From: Diospyros lotus | Lineage: Eukaryota > Streptophyta > Magnoliopsida > Ericales > Ebenaceae | DNA: 64,000 nt | Assembly: GCF_014633365.1 (NCBI RefSeq) | Contig: NC_068345.1 | Coordinates: forward strand, 11,168,058-11,232,057 | Reading direction: 5' to 3' | Part shown: positions 34,580 through 47,500 of the stretch, one piece after another | Position numbering within the stretch: position 1 is the stretch's first letter | How the letters are laid out: every line of letters begins with the position of its first letter | Translations under genes and position numbers: made by a program | The notes under the pieces: generated by a model | The model's database searches: none | Seen by the model: only the letters and a program-made list of their open reading frames with translations | What the model was told of the DNA's origin: nothing

Positions 34580-36943
34580 TGCTGATCTTGCAGAATTTTC
34601 TTGGTTCAGCAACCTTCAACTCGAATCGGAACCACAACCAAGGATTGACTGCTCGGCTACGTTGCCTCAACTTTGATGCAACCACAGAATTCACCAGATC
34701 TACCTTGCCTCTCAAAATTCGAACCGAGTCGTCGGAAATTAACAACCTATGAATGATAAAAAATTAACCGTAAAGGAGCGTTGAAAACCTAACCGAGAGT
34801 CGCCTCCTGTTTCACCTTCAGAAATTTGAACATTGACTTCCGGAATTTCCATTGGAATCGCTTGGGCTGCTCAACTTCCTTGATTGACCGTTATGATTAG
34901 GAGCTCTTTTTGATAACTCAAACAATGATTACACATGCCAATTCTCTCAACTCCTTACCCGAAATCAAAACTAAAACAACAGAAAATATGCAATTGTAAT
35001 GAAAGACAGAATTAAAGGAATAAAAACAGAAATGAAACAATCAAACCACAAGAACAGCCAAGAGATATATTTTGGTTCGGATTGCAATGGTTACAACTAT
35101 ACATCCAGCCTTTAAATTACCCCAAAAGCAGCCTTTATCTTATTTAGAAACCGATCAGTACAAGCAATACCTGAGTACACCCTCAATCGCTCACCAAGAT
35201 TACAAAGGACTATCTCTTTCCCTCTGGCCTTTCCTCTCAGAACGAACATAAATTGTACTCGCACAGAATTAATAAATTCTGTCTCTCTCAGTTTACCTTT
35301 TCCCTCTATTTATAGAATAGGGCGGACATCCCAATGAAGATTCTAGATAATTACAGTTTAACCCCATAACTTTCACTTATTTCACATGGGATACAATTTT
35401 CTATCTAAATCTTCAATAGCCACTTATGTGCACTACCTTCACTGATATTCTAGGACTGACTTTATCTTATACTCGAGACAACAACATAACATTGACTGTG
35501 ATGCAACCACGAGATTTTTCGGAATTGAGAATCGATCGCTATGGATAGCTGCAATTTCTCAAATTCATGCAGTAGTTGAACACCAGTGCTTGTAGTAGAG
35601 GACCGTCGCTAGGAATTCGAAATTTGCACAGGCCGCAGCGAACGAAGGCTAAGGATGTACACGGAATTGGCTAGGGTTCTTCGCCTTTCAATTGTCGAAA
35701 GAGGAGTATCTGTTAACCTTAGGACTCTTAGATTATACCCTTAGGCGAGAAAACCCTCTCATAAACCCTCTCCAACACTCACGAATGCAGTGGAATTATA
35801 AGAACAGAAAAATGAACAATAGAAAGAAATTAATAGAATTGAAAAGATCAAACTATAAAGGAGACAACAGATTTATCCTAGTTCGAGCCAATTTAATTGA
35901 CTCTACATCCAGCAGTCCAACACCCCAATCGAGCAGCTTTTATTGAGAAGAAACTGATCAGTACAAAACCCAAGCCCTCTCTCAATCCTATCGTTCAAGT
36001 ATAATCCCTTGTTCACTCCAAGAAAGCCCAATAACTCAATACGCAAGTCTCACTTTCTCTAAAACAAAAGTACTCACAATAGTAACTGAGAACTTGAAAA
36101 GAAAGAAGATTATTCTAGACTACTGCCTTGCCCTCTTATTTATAGAGGAGGCGGAACCCCCCATATAAGTAATCAAATATGAGATATTACAGTTAGACCC
36201 CAAAGTTTACATTAGTTACACTTTGGCTTAAAAAACCCTAATTGTCTAATAGCTTCCAGCCAAAAGCCATCAACGCTCCTACTGATCTTCCAATTGAAAA
36301 ACTATAGGCAAACCTCAACAGTATCATTTCTCACAGCTGAACCTATTGCACCAATTCCCTCCTCGTGTGTCGGAATCAAATTCCGAGATTCAACCGGTCT
36401 CCTTCTTCAAAATTGCCTCCAAAAGTCGGGCGACACTCTGAATTTCCCACCCCGAGTCAACCACCAGCTTCATCTTCAAGACTTGGACTTAGATCTGTTG
36501 GATTCAAGTCGGTATTCGTCCGACCTCGCTTTGCACATCAATTCCAAGCAAGACTTACTAAAATTCGCAATCGATCATCAACCTCTAGTCTTGCCCATTC
36601 CGAATCTGTTGCTGGATCTGCTTTGCCTAATCACTAACGTATACTCGTTTGGACCACAAGAATTGGTTTCACCTACACACACTACTTGATAGCTTATGTT
36701 GAATTGACGGTCAGAGTCGTGGCTAGGAGATTGCCTCTAGCACCACCTTCCAAAGGGATTGGCTTCGATCGCACCACCTGCTATGGATCGGCAGTCCACA
36801 ATTCCCAGCCAATCGTGGTGGGTCACCGCAATTCACTGATTCAATCACGATCGCTAGGATCCTGATGTCTCGAATCTACCTCCAGTACGTGGCTGAGTTG
36901 AATTCACTACTAAAATTGACGGAATCACAGCCGAGAATCGTTG
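34580..36943 (-). other. Long leader of gag-only element with LTR-like pair
   Basis: Between gag and the primer-binding site are about 2.3 kb without a supported gene. Two segments, about 34940-35480 and 35790-36280, share the same plan: an a-rich start, 'catccagc', 'gatcagtacaa', a reversed TATA box (ctatttatagaa and cttatttatagag) and 'attacagtt'. They look like two diverged copies of a small minus-strand LTR, so another retroelement may be nested here. Plus-strand frames at 36294-36689 show no domain. Confidence 0.45.
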
Positions 36944-36957
36944 GCTCTGATACCAAT

Positions 36958-37401
36958 TGTCATGTACTTATGGTTTAGCCTAGGGTTAGGATTGGAAATT
37001 GCAAGAATCCGAGGGGTTTAGGATCATGAACAAAATGATTAGAGGGGAAATTGGACAGAATTGGGGGCAAATATGGATAGAAATGAGGGAGAGTTGCAGA
37101 TCTGAAAAGAGAAAGGGAGAGATAAGAGAGAGCAGAGGGAAACAAGAGGGAGATTGAGAGAGAATTCAAGAGAGGAAATCAGAGCATTCATTTATCAATT
37201 CAAACATACCTACCCTCCTACAGTAATGGCTTATTTATAGGCTCACAGCCCCTGCACCCATGTGCAATACAACCCTTTGGCCTCAGCCCATGCTCCCATG
37301 TGTAGTACAACTGTAATTCTAACAAATTATAAAATATCTCCTAACAACTATTATATCCCTATTACAATGTTGTCCCTCTATTGCTCCCTAGGGTCATGAA
37401 A
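36958..37401 (-). repeat. 5' LTR of gag-only element (empty-site copy)
   Basis: 444 bp, begins TGTCATGTACTTA and ends GGGTCATGAAA. It carries the uninterrupted cctgcacccatgtgcaatac sequence that defines the MITE target. Confidence 0.85.
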
Positions 37402-38745
37402 AATCTCCCAAAATTTAGCTTTAGGACCCTTAGTCTATGACAAAAGTCCATGAAGACCATGCCAAAGAAAGATCCAAGAGTATTGTGCTTATGAATCTTT
37501 TCTGAAATTAATTCTCACTCTAATAAGGTTAGATTGACTCTGTTTAAAACTAACATGTCTAAGGGATTTCGGAAGATAGAATGATCATTTCTAAAGTCTT
37601 AAAATTGATAAAATTCTTCAAAACATAAAATTTAATGCAATAAGTTTAATATGACATACCAACTAAGATCAATCAAAGGCTTCCAGATAGAGCAGAACCT
37701 GATGTTATTGGATATTTTCAGATTGCATCAGCGGATACATTATGTGCCATCAATTTGGAAGCTCATAAATCCCTCATTTCTTGACTATGTCAGGTTCTCG
37801 AGCTGCTAGTTCTTTGAAGTTACCCTACTAACATGTGGTTTAGGCCTCATGTCAATAGATTATGTATGCACACAATATAACCTACTGAGTGCAGCATGTG
37901 CAGTACAAAAAATAGCACAATAGTGTTTTGGAGTCACCTAATTCAACACTAACAGGCTGTAGAATAACCCATGAACACTTTATTTTGGTGCTAACTTTAT
38001 ATAAACATGTTAAGAACAAAAGGGGAAGGGCGTTCATCCTACCTCAAAAGAGGAAGAATTCAAACTTTTCTCTACAACAACCTTCCTTTCCTCTGTAATA
38101 ACCTTCTTCTATTTTCTTCCTGTTGTTTTGCTTTGGAGAACACTCCTCCTTACTCTTAGTTTACTTTCTTTTTTCCTTATTCTTTCTTTTCCCCCTTTTG
38201 TGGTTTCCTTTTCTAAGCAACAGAGACAGGGCAAGCACATGGTGGAACTTGATTACAACACAAGCGTGTGTTGGTGTTGGATCTTAGCACCAGTTATGTA
38301 TTGGAATTTCAAGTGTTGGCTGTGTGCCAAGCGGTAGATTAACAAGTTAAGTTTTGACAGGCATACCCTAATCACTTAGCTAGTTTGAAGTTAACTTTTA
38401 ACAAGAGCTGGCAGCTGTAAGTAACCTATTGTTCTCTCTCCTTGCCACTGTACGCATGTGGTGGCAAGGAATTATTATTCCTCTTAACCAGCTTCACTAA
38501 TTTGAAGCTTTATCTAATAACTAGTTAAAAAATTAAATATACTTTCACTTAAGCAAGATATAGAAAATCACATAAATGTATAACTTCTCTGCACGAGCGT
38601 TTGTGGTTTTCTTATGAGTCGACATGCTTTATGCCCTTTGGTATCTCTAGTTGCAAACTAGGGTCAAATGATGCTCCTTTTGGTTCATGGATTTTGCAAA
38701 GGGTAGGGAACAACAAATTTGAAGATAATCAATTTAATCATTCAC
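37402..38745. other. Intron 1 interior, unassigned
   Basis: No coding or repeat signature that I can name. A 69-codon plus-strand frame at 38128-38337 begins with a hydrophobic run but has no context of a gene. Confidence 0.3.
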
Positions 38746-38749
38746 TCTT

Positions 38750-38868
38750 TGTGGGATAAAGGAGGGGGGTTGCGTTAGGTAGTTGACAAGCAGTGTAAAA
38801 CTCATCAAATCAAATAAAATTCCAACCCCACATAGTGGGATAGAGATGATATGTTGTTGTTGTTGTTT
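38750..38868 (+). repeat. RTE LINE 3' end
   Basis: Contains ttgcgttaggtagttgacaa, ccaaccccacatagtgggat and a (gtt)n tail. This matches the segment at 31590-31757 and the known 3' ends of plant RTE LINEs. Confidence 0.6.
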
Positions 38869-38954
38869 TCCATGGAAAATATTTTGGGAACTTTTTAATG
38901 TCTATTTCCTTTCTTGTTCCATTTTCATAATTTCTTAACCCTTCATATGTATGT

Positions 38955-39730
38955 TTACAACAACAATTACAAACTTTGTCAAGTGGGGTCAACTATGTGA
39001 ATTCTAGGCCTTAAACCATTTTTGTTATGGCCATATCCTCTATAAGGTCATTATATCCTTTGTCATGTTTTAGGGTTCTCTCTTTAGTCTTTCTCTACCA
39101 CTTTGTTACAAAGTTCTTTCATTTTACCCACTCACCTCACATCTATATATATTAGTCTTCTACTTTCATGGCCAACCCATCTTAATCATGTCTCCTCCAT
39201 CTCATCCCAAATAGGTGGCACTCTAATCTTAACAGTAAATTTTTTTCTTCTTTTGTCATTTATTTTATAGCTGCACATCACTGTAGCATCTGCATCTCAT
39301 TTACACTCACATTTTACATGTGATGATATATTTTGACCTGTACAACAAAGATGGTCTTGTAGCTGTCTGGTAAAAATTTCTTTTATCTTGGAATGGATTT
39401 TATGATTGCATAAAATCCTAGGCTCACTTCAGTTTAAACATCTTGCCTTGTCTATAAGATCACCTGTTTTTGAGCAATTGATCCTGATACCTAAGTTGAT
39501 TTTTTTTTTTTTGGAATAACTTATCTCCAAGTCTTATCATGACATTATCACACTTTCTATTTTTACCGAATTTATATTCCAGATATTTAGTTTTTGACCT
39601 GCTGAACATAAAACCTTTAGATTATAAGGCATTCTTCCATAATTCAAGCTTAATATTCATGCCTTCTTTTGTCTCATCCGCTGAGACAATATTGTCTATA
39701 AATAACATACACCAAATAAGAGAGAAAATT
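38955..39730 (-). repeat. RTE LINE fragment, 3' portion
   Basis: The minus-strand 3' end carries ttgttgttgt (plus strand acaacaacaa at 38958), followed inward by sequence matching the longer LINE at 51905-54780 (caacaaagatgg, ttttatgattgcat, tctataaataac). No intact frame. It lies tail to tail with the preceding copy. Confidence 0.65.
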
Positions 39731-40299
39731 ACTTCTTGTCTTCCTTCAGCCCAGTAAAGAACCAACTGGAATCTATTAATTTGTTGCATTTTTCATTTGT
39801 ATGGGGGTTGTCCCCCATATGGCAGTGCTTACATATTAATTCTGTTGCTTCATGAAAAATAAAAAGGATTTTTTTTTTTTCATTTTGAATGCCTTTCTCG
39901 TAGTTTTGGAAAAACATATGATTGCTATTTGTTTATTTGTTTGTTTTCTTTAAGTAGCAATGACATGTCATGTTCTCAGTGATTAAGCTTTTTGGAAACA
40001 AGTCATTCATGCTAATTTAGTAACTTCTCTGTTGTCAGTATAATTACTTAACAACAGGAACCTTTGATTTTTTTTTTATCTGTCATCTTTTGGAATGAGT
40101 GTATGAATGTGGCAATAAAATACCAAACGGATAGGAAAGCCCAATAAGCTGAGTGCATGGTGATTTTGAGATTATCACTGAACAATAAATTGTTAAAATT
40201 TCTGGAAGAAATTGGCTTTCTTAATTTTGTTATCCAGAATTATGCAGTATTCAATTTAATTTGCCTACTTATTGTTCACTTGACACTGTCTTGTTGCAG
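39731..40299. other. Intron 1, 3' end
   Basis: AT-rich intron ending in a pyrimidine-rich acceptor (cactgtcttgttgcag) at 40299. No other feature seen. Confidence 0.5.
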
Positions 40300-41073
40300 A
40301 AATAAATGATTATCATCCTCAGGACAATGACTTGAGGATTGATTCTGATTTTCTCACAAATGTGACTCGAACGCAGAGATCAAAAGTCAAGTTTGGGCGT
40401 GGTTCAGTGGCACATGGTCGAGATTCTAGGTATTGGGACAGGGATGATAGGAGAAGGGATGAGGATTACAATGAGGATACCTTAGAGCACACTAACAGGG
40501 ATGAGCTGGATACATCCACTACCAAGGTTCCCTTTTCAATGAAGGGGAGGAGTGGTGATAAGAAGTCTTCTGTTGATGAATCTAAAGTTACAAAGACTAG
40601 AGGTGCTGGTTTGTATAATGAAGCTGGCCGTGATGAACTGAAGATGTATGAGGAAGAATATGAGGCCTCTTTGAAGGGTGTTGGGGAATCAAGACAGGAA
40701 AATAACAACAAAAGTCAGTTCCATAATCAAAATCATGTAGGGCATCATAATGAGGAAATTGATACTGATGATGAGTACGATGATGGCATTGATTTGAATG
40801 ATTCTCAGGTGGAAGAATATGATAATAGCAAAGTCAACGAGGACAATGCAGATGTAGCCAGATCCCACAATGTGGATGGCATAGACTCTTCTGATGAGGA
40901 ACAGGTGGATGCTTCCACTGGGGTTTCTGATGAAAATTCTTCTATAAATCATTCTGGTAAAATGAATGCAAATTCCAGGTCTGTGAGAGTTCTTGATGGT
41001 CAATCTGCTGGAAAGTCTACTTCTGAAAGGCGTTCAGCTCCTAGAAAGAAATCGAGGCACCGCAAATTTTCTG
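40300..41073 (+). CDS. DUF616 gene, exon 2 (acidic linker)
   Basis: Encodes residues 80 (shared) to 338 (shared). It opens INDYHPQDNDLRIDSDFLTN and then VTRTQRSKVKFGRG, and is overall strongly hydrophilic and rich in Asp, Glu, Ser and Asn (for example EEIDTDDEYDDGIDLND). It ends in a basic RRSAPRKKSRHRKFSG run. This is the lumenal stem between the membrane anchor and the DUF616 domain, probably largely disordered. It starts after CAG at 40299 in phase 1 and ends in phase 1 before a GT donor at 41074; the joining codon to exon 3 is Gly. The whole stem sits in one exon, and codon usage and frame are intact, so the gene appears functional despite the flanking introns. Intron 2 is about 7.2 kb. 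Confidence 0.88.
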
Positions 41074-41959
41074 GTAATTGTTTCTAGCTTTGAAAACAAT
41101 TGTAGATATGCACTTTTTTTTTTCTCTTCATCTTATTTTATTATTCCCTTATAACCAAGTTTGGGTGGGTGTTCTGTTTTTCTGGTCAAGTCACTCATTC
41201 TCACTGGCTTTCTTAACTCTGATTAAAATTGTAGTTAGATTCATATTAGAGGTGGGTACAGATGCATTACTTACTAAACTATGTGGAGAAGTTCTGTTAC
41301 TGCACAGCTCCTTTGTTTTGGAGTAAATGCCTTTGGCTTTTGCTAACAAACCAAGAGTATTTAACTATTTATCTGTCTTTAAATGTTATTTCCATATTGC
41401 TGCCATCTTGGTATCTTCGAGTTATATCTCGCCTTTTCTCATTTAGATTAACCATATTCACCTGCCAGCTTCATATTGTATAGATTTTAGTTTCAAAATC
41501 TTTCACGTCATATCAATTACGGAGATAAAGGATATGTTTAGTAGCTTTGAGTCTTTGAAAAGCCTTATTTTGTATTTGATTTTCACTTTCATCTCTCTCT
41601 CTCTCTCTCTCTCATGAATTGTCAGAATAGGATCCTTTCAGTTCAGGATTTTCTGTCTACTTAAGTTGGCATGTCTTTTGTTTGTCAATTTAAATATCTA
41701 CTATATGATATTTTAGTTTCCATTTGAAAAGTAATAGCCTTTCATTTTCTTTTTTATTTTTGATTTTAATAATGCAATTGCTGAATTTATATGCAAGTTA
41801 TCATTGCTTGAGTTTGAAATTACTTCTTTAAAATAATTGGAACTTGAGAAATGACTAATTATCCATTCTGATTCAGTTGCAGCTTCAGTATTTCTTTATG
41901 CTTGCTAAGTACTTTAATTATTTTGGTTCCCTGAGTATATGACCAAATTCATAATCTTA
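41074..41959. other. Intron 2, 5' part
   Basis: Ordinary AT/T-rich intron with a CT microsatellite at 41592-41613. Frames at 41078-41483 are intron read-through. Confidence 0.5.
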
Positions 41960-41968
41960 TATTTTAAT

Positions 41969-42455
41969 GGGTTAATTACGAATAAAAGACTCACCTTTTA
42001 CTGTGTTTCAACTGTGTACTGAACTTTCAATATTTTCAATACAAGGATTTTTACTGTGTTTCAACTATGTACCAAACTTTCAATATTTTCAATACAAGGA
42101 TGAGACTTTCAATTTGTTTCAAATTTGTACAACATTCTGTCTTTTGTTAATATCATTTGTTATATTCACCTTGCTGGAGATATCAAATTCTTGGTTGGTA
42201 GTACCCTAATGTGTAATTTGGTCCATCGTGTTTAGCAATTAGGAGATTTGTAGAGAAGTGATGTGGTATTTCAAGTCACCATATTTGGTCAATTCATCTT
42301 TTTTAAGATCGGTCACTTAACTGAGAATAACACGTCAGAAATTAGCAGTCTCTTTTGCCGATAAATTGATGACAAGACAAAATTGATACAAATTAAAAGT
42401 TAGGTACATAATTGAAAATACATTAAAAGTTGGGTCCTTTTTTGGTAATTAACCC
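41969..42455. mobile_element. Mutator-type MITE
   Basis: 487 bp with termini GGGTTAATTAC and GTAATTAACCC, bounded by the perfect 9-bp duplication TATTTTAAT (41960-41968 and 42456-42464). A 9-bp duplication is diagnostic of Mutator-like elements. No coding capacity. Confidence 0.85.
41996..42101. repeat. 53-bp tandem duplication in MITE
   Basis: Two near-identical 53-bp units starting ttttactgtgtttcaact (41996 and 42049), with three visible substitutions. Confidence 0.85.
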
Positions 42456-42663
42456 TATTTTAATTTTATCATTTTTCTAAAAACAAGCTAGTTGAAAGAA
42501 ATAAAAACTGTATGCTCTTTCTTTGCGCTATTTACTGATGGAAAATTTTTATGATACTTATAAAGTTCACTCCACCTCCTGGTTTTTCAGCTCCACATAT
42601 TGAAATATAATTGCTATGTAGACATCTTTTGCTACTGTTTAAATATAATAAATTTAGTAGCCT

Positions 42664-43640
42664 TGTGGTTATATTCAAGAGGGGGTGCAGGTGAATTGAT
42701 TCTATTTTGATTTCAAAAAAAAATTAATTTTTAGTACCTTTCAGAAGCTATTTTATTTATATGTCTGGTGCCAATATGAGATTTCTAGTGTTTCAAACAT
42801 AACAACAGTAAACAACACAAAAATACACAAGAAATTTAGTTTTGGTGTCTACCATCCCTACATCCACTCTACAAGGCAAACCCACCTTGTGTTCCAGTAT
42901 CAATAAATCTGCTGAGGCTTTCCCACAAGTTCACATCAGAAACTTGGTTACAGTTCCAAATAACCTGACAAATGTTTATATACAAAGTATAAAAACACTT
43001 TGTCCACACTTGGACCAAATATGAAGATGAAGAACAATTAATAACAAAGCAACAATATCAATGATATAAATACATTAATAGCCTTACTTTGTGTTTATGA
43101 AGCTGTATTTGTACTCCAAGGCTCCATTTAAGCGTTTTCAACAAACGTGCATTAAATGCTTGAAAGCAACACCTGCACAAAATCTGCAAGTGCCAAAAAC
43201 TAGCTATTATTGCAGTAGAGTTGACCTGTAGCTGACTTTGCAGTGGATGATCCAAAAAGCATTTTACTATGGCTGTACTTGGTATGGTGGACCATGCACT
43301 TGACTATATTTTTCAAGAATGCAACTTGCATCGCCTATGAACAGTGTAATTGATTATATGCTTTGCCTATATTGAACCAATATTCAAATTGGTTCAACTA
43401 TGAGACTGTAGTTGACTATATTAAACCAGCGTTCAAATTTGTTCAGCTATGAGATGTGATGTTGACTAAGTGCTTCCCCTATATTTAACCAGTGTTCGAA
43501 TTGGTTTGGCTATGAGCTCCTAGTCAACTATCGTGACTCCGGGAAGATTTTTGATAGCTCTTAACCAAAAAATTCATTATGAAAACTTGTGCTTAAGGCT
43601 TTACATGTGTTATCAATCATCAAAACCTGGGGTAGATTCC
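42664..43640 (-). repeat. Reverse SIRE-like LTR (LTR-D), degraded
   Basis: Plus-strand start ttcaagagggggtgcaggtg recalls the reversed LTR ends at 12770 and 19910. The far end contains atcaatcatcaaaacc, the reverse of the family's LTR start. An array of 'gttgacta/gttcaactatgag' repeats lies at 43260-43530. No TSD was found. Confidence 0.5.
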
Positions 43641-43744
43641 CTAAGAATCACAAATTGGCTCAACACTTATTTCTCCAAAACCCTCCATAAGATTTCTATG
43701 GAACTTCACCAGAGTTTCCTAAGTTTGTAAACGCCATTTTTAAA

Positions 43745-44735
43745 ATTTTTTGTTTATCTCTAGACTTGTTCATTAGCCACCTCAATAGCAAGAATATAGC
43801 TTCCATTGTTAATTTGCAAAGCATGAAAATAAATTAGGTTTTAGAGACCTTAGTTTCTCTTCTCATGCTTTGCTCAACCACCGTCTTTCAAATTTTCTTG
43901 ATGTGGCTCATTAACTTGATATATATATGTTGGAAAAATTAAAAAGTTGAAATCTTGATAGTCGAAAACCAACATAAGAGAAGGCTACAAGATAAGAGGT
44001 TAAGACTCCAAGAAAGCAGGGGATTAAACAGTCCTTAGAAGATAATTCCAGCAGAAAAATAAGTTTTAAGTTTTGATTATCTTTATCATATCAGAAACTT
44101 ATTCCCGTATTTTAGGAAGTTATTTCAGATGTATTCGTGTATATATACCATGCTAGAGATCAATGAAAGGCAGGAAAAGTAGTCCTCTTTTCAATCGAGT
44201 ATTCTTCCTACTTGTTCTAATCCTTCTTGAGTAATTCATCTAAGGTACTCGAATACATCTTCTTGGTATTCAGCTTGTTTAAATCTGTTCAATCCAATGT
44301 ATATATTGTGTAATTTTTTGAATATCTTCTTTATTCTTAATAGGCACTCATCATACATTGAATATCTGTTCAGCTTGGTATTGTGTCTTTTGTCCATTCA
44401 TCATACATCTTTTTTGATTTGAGGGTCACATTGCATTGTTATGTTAACCATAAAATGCCTTCTTCTATCATGCATTTTCATGCTTCTATTGTAATATTAT
44501 TTGGTTGAATCGCTTAATCATTCATCTATTTTATGGGTTTCTTCACTATTTTTCAAACAATAAGTATATGGAACATACAATTTTTATCTTCTTCAAAACT
44601 ATCAAGATGTTCTAATGCAATATTTGTTTCATCACATTCATTGAATATCTCGGAGAAATATTTTATTATTTTGATGGAATGAAAAATATTTTTCTAAATT
44701 TTATTAGTTTTGTCTTGCATTTTTTTATCTTTAAT
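43745..44735 (-). repeat. RTE LINE fragment, split by a solo LTR
   Basis: Segments 43745-43927 and 44297-44735 match, in order, 53530-53700 and 53700-53960 of the longer LINE (agcttccattgtt, tggctcattaacttgat, aatcttcttta, ggcact). The matching sequence stops at the LTR and resumes after it. It lies antisense to the gene and has no open frame. Confidence 0.6.
43928..44296 (+). mobile_element. Solo LTR, ~369 bp, in RTE LINE
   Basis: Starts TGTTGGAAAAATT, ends CAATCCA, with flanks ATATA and ATGTA (4 of 5 match). The interruption is confirmed by LINE sequence resuming on the other side. A TATA-like tatatataccatg lies near 44140. Copia type is inferred. Confidence 0.6.
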
Positions 44736-45344
44736 CAAATATTAATTGCACAAAATGACAGGAAATACCCTCCAAATTTCTATAATTACATTGGCCCACA
44801 TTAAAATTATCCCTTACATATAGGTTTCCGTTTTCTTTTATTTTAAATTTTTCCTTCAATTTTGAGCATCAGACTCCCTGTGTGTCCATGTGAACGCTTG
44901 TGAGCACACTTGTGTGCACCCATGTGTGTTTGGGCAGGTGGGGGCATGATATGTGTTTGCACACCTGAAATTGTTGGTTGTTTTTGGATTTCATCGCTGT
45001 TGATGATATTTAATTAGAGTAATGCAAAATGAGATTGTAGATTTGATTTCAATTTCTATTTTATATACAATGAAGTTTTGATCTGGTGGTTTTACTTTTT
45101 TTTTTTTTTGAATTCTATTATCATTTTTTTTCAGATACAAGATACTGATCATTTTAAATTTCTTCACCATTTCCTGTAAAACTTGAATATATCAAGTTGG
45201 AAATGGAGAGGTATCTACAGGATAATAAGTTGCAGGTTCTATGGTTCTGGGGTTGCATTATTTGACTATTATGTATATATATAGTCTCCCCATCCCATTT
45301 TTTTGATTTCTCTAGGTAGGTGATTGTCTTGCAATTTTGTGTAT
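44736..45344. other. Intron 2 interior, GT-rich patch
   Basis: Unassigned. At 44875-44970 there is imperfect tgtg/cacac-rich sequence with local inverted symmetry (cacacttgtgtg). No gene. Confidence 0.35.
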
Positions 45345-45349
45345 CGATC

Positions 45350-45709
45350 TGTCATGATCAGAAGAATTAAGAGATAGGAGATAGCAGAAAGTAGTAGTTG
45401 AAGTTGTTTCAATTGGAAGTATTATAGTTATAGTAGTTGGCAACAAACTACTGGAATTGTAATAAGCTATTAGTAGAATCTATTACAATGTAACCAATTA
45501 ACTGTTGTGGATAGCCATATATAAGGCTATGCCACTTTGTACCAAGACATTATGAAAGTTCTCTCATTTTCTCTCTATTCATTCTCTGTTTTCCTCTTCT
45601 TTTTTTTTTCTCTCTGTTTTCTCCCTAATTCTTCTCATCTCTCCCTATTTCTTTCTTCTTCCACGACTGTCAACTAGAAACCCTAGATTCGAAACCTAGG
45701 GTCCTGACA
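45350..45709 (+). repeat. 5' LTR of gag-protease element
   Basis: 360 bp, with a TATA-like tatataaggc near 45519. It differs from the 3' LTR by many substitutions and indels, so the insertion is old. Confidence 0.85.
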
Positions 45710-45759
45710 ATCTGGTATCAAAGCAATTGTGTCTTGGATTGTTGCATCTGCAAGTTTAG

Positions 45760-47500
45760 GAGCTATGGTGATGGAACTCGAATGAAGCAACTACAACCAT
45801 AGGTCAACCAGGTTAACTCCCTATTGATCAATTTGCAAACTTGACTGGAAGCATTGGAGTCTGGGGCGAGCAAGAATCAGGAAAGTATTTAGTCATTGGA
45901 AAACAAGTTGGATGCTTTGATGGAGGGTTTGGCCAAGAGGCTGGACAGATTCTTTCAGATGTTTTCCAAGATTCCACAATTAAACCTACCAGTGGACTTT
46001 TCGCCCAAGGAGAATGGGAATCCAATCTTGGAAGGTAATGGCTTAAATCTTAGATAAACTATGACTCCTATAATATAAGTTGAAAATATGCATGGCATGG
46101 AGTTTATGGTTGATAGGATGAATGATAGAAGGAAGGTAAATAATTCAGTGAATAATTCCTATACTCTTAGTGTTGTTCCCATGCCAAAATTGGAGATTCC
46201 TATGTTTAATGGCTAGATGGTGGGTAAGATGTCAAATGTTTTTTTAATTCTACATCATAGGAGAGTCTCAAAAGGTTAATCTGGCTTTAGCCTACTTGAT
46301 CGATGCAGTTGATGCATGGTATGAAGGGTGGGCGAGGCTTAGAGAAGAATGTGTTTGGTAGGATTTTGTGGAAGAATTTGCAAGAGATTTTGGGGATAAG
46401 AATATGACTGATGTTATAGAAGAATTCAATAAGCCGAGTCAGGTTGGAATGGTTTTGGAATACCAAACCTAGTTTGAAGAACTTAAATCATTAATGATCA
46501 TTACTAACCCCTTTCTTTCGGAAGCATATTTTGTTTCGAGTTTTATAAGTGGCCTTAGTGAAGAACTTAGGCCAACAGTGAAGATCCTACAACCTACAAC
46601 AATTAAGTAGGCAACAAAGAAGGCCAATCCGCAGGAATTGACAGTAGAGGTCATATTCAAGAAGCATAGAATTCCTTACAAAGGAATTGGGTCAGGAGAA
46701 GTACAAATTTCATCGGTTACCAGGAACTTCAATTTTGGAACCAATAAGGGAAATTTCTTGCAAAAATCTCCCCAAGATCCATCATCTTCCTATCAACTTA
46801 ATATGTCCAAGGTTGCCAGTTTAGAGCAAAGGAGGCAATTGGGATTTTGTTATAAATGTGGAGAAAAATATTCTCTTGGACATTAATGTAAATGGCATTT
46901 GTTGCAATTGGAAGGAAGAAATGCAGAAGAAAAATAATTAACAGAGAAAATAGAAGCCACAACATTTCCATTGAGAATGAAGACGGGGAAATTTCATTGC
47001 ATGCCTTAAAGGGGTATTCCACTAATAAAATCATAAAAGTGGAAGGCATGGCAAAAGGTAAGAAGTTGATGATATTGATTAATAGTGGTAGTATGCACAG
47101 TTTCCTTGATGAAAACATTGCAAAAGACATGTTGTAAGTTAAAGAATACTTTCCTTTGTTGGTCACTGTGGCAAATGAAAGTAAAATGTACAGTAAATCC
47201 AAGTGTATCGACTTTTGTTGGAAAATGCAAGGGTAGGACTTTATCACTGACTTGCGGCTATTAAAATTAGGTGGATGTGATATTGTATTAAGAGTGGATT
47301 GGATGAGAACAGTCAGTCCAATTATATTTGACTTCAATAAATTGGAGGTTCCTTATGAGAAGGAAGAAAATAAGGTAACTCTCACTGGCAGCTTGGAGAT
47401 GGGAGCCTGTGAACTGATTTTTGGAAAGAAATTACAGAAGTTCTTCAAGACTTCTCCATACAAGCTGTGGAAGGGGAGAAATAGAAGAGGCTGAGACTTT
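45760..47500 (+). pseudogene. Gypsy gag-protease remnant
   Basis: Gag is broken by many stops, but pieces such as KLDALMEGLAKRLDRFFQMF and VVPMPKLEIPMFNG are readable. A zinc-knuckle-like GFCYKCGEKYSLGH precedes the protease. The protease frame reads EISLHALKG, KIIKVEGMAKGKKLMILINS and GSMHSFLDENIAKDML, then GGCDIVLRVDWM. This matches the plant gypsy pattern around LIDSGSTHSFLD, except that the catalytic Asp is Asn here (ILINSGS). Coding ends near 47500 with no RT. Inactive. Confidence 0.75.

Larger units (their letters stand above)
32038..37401 (-). mobile_element. Gag-only LTR retroelement, 5.4 kb
   Basis: Two LTRs beginning TGTCATGTAC (32038-33334 and 36958-37401) enclose a minus-strand element. 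The primer-binding site TGGTATCAGAGC follows the 5' LTR two bases inside (36944-36955). The only coding relic is gag; no protease, RT or integrase is seen. The left LTR is 851 bp longer plus a duplication because a MITE inserted into it. Expected duplication sites (gatgt and aatct) match at only 3 of 5 bases, consistent with age or mis-set ends. It resembles the described TR-GAG class of non-autonomous plant elements. Confidence 0.8.

Noticed and set aside
41078..41483. Hydrophobic frames after exon 2
   Set aside because: They lie in intron 2, are T-rich and have no family similarity.
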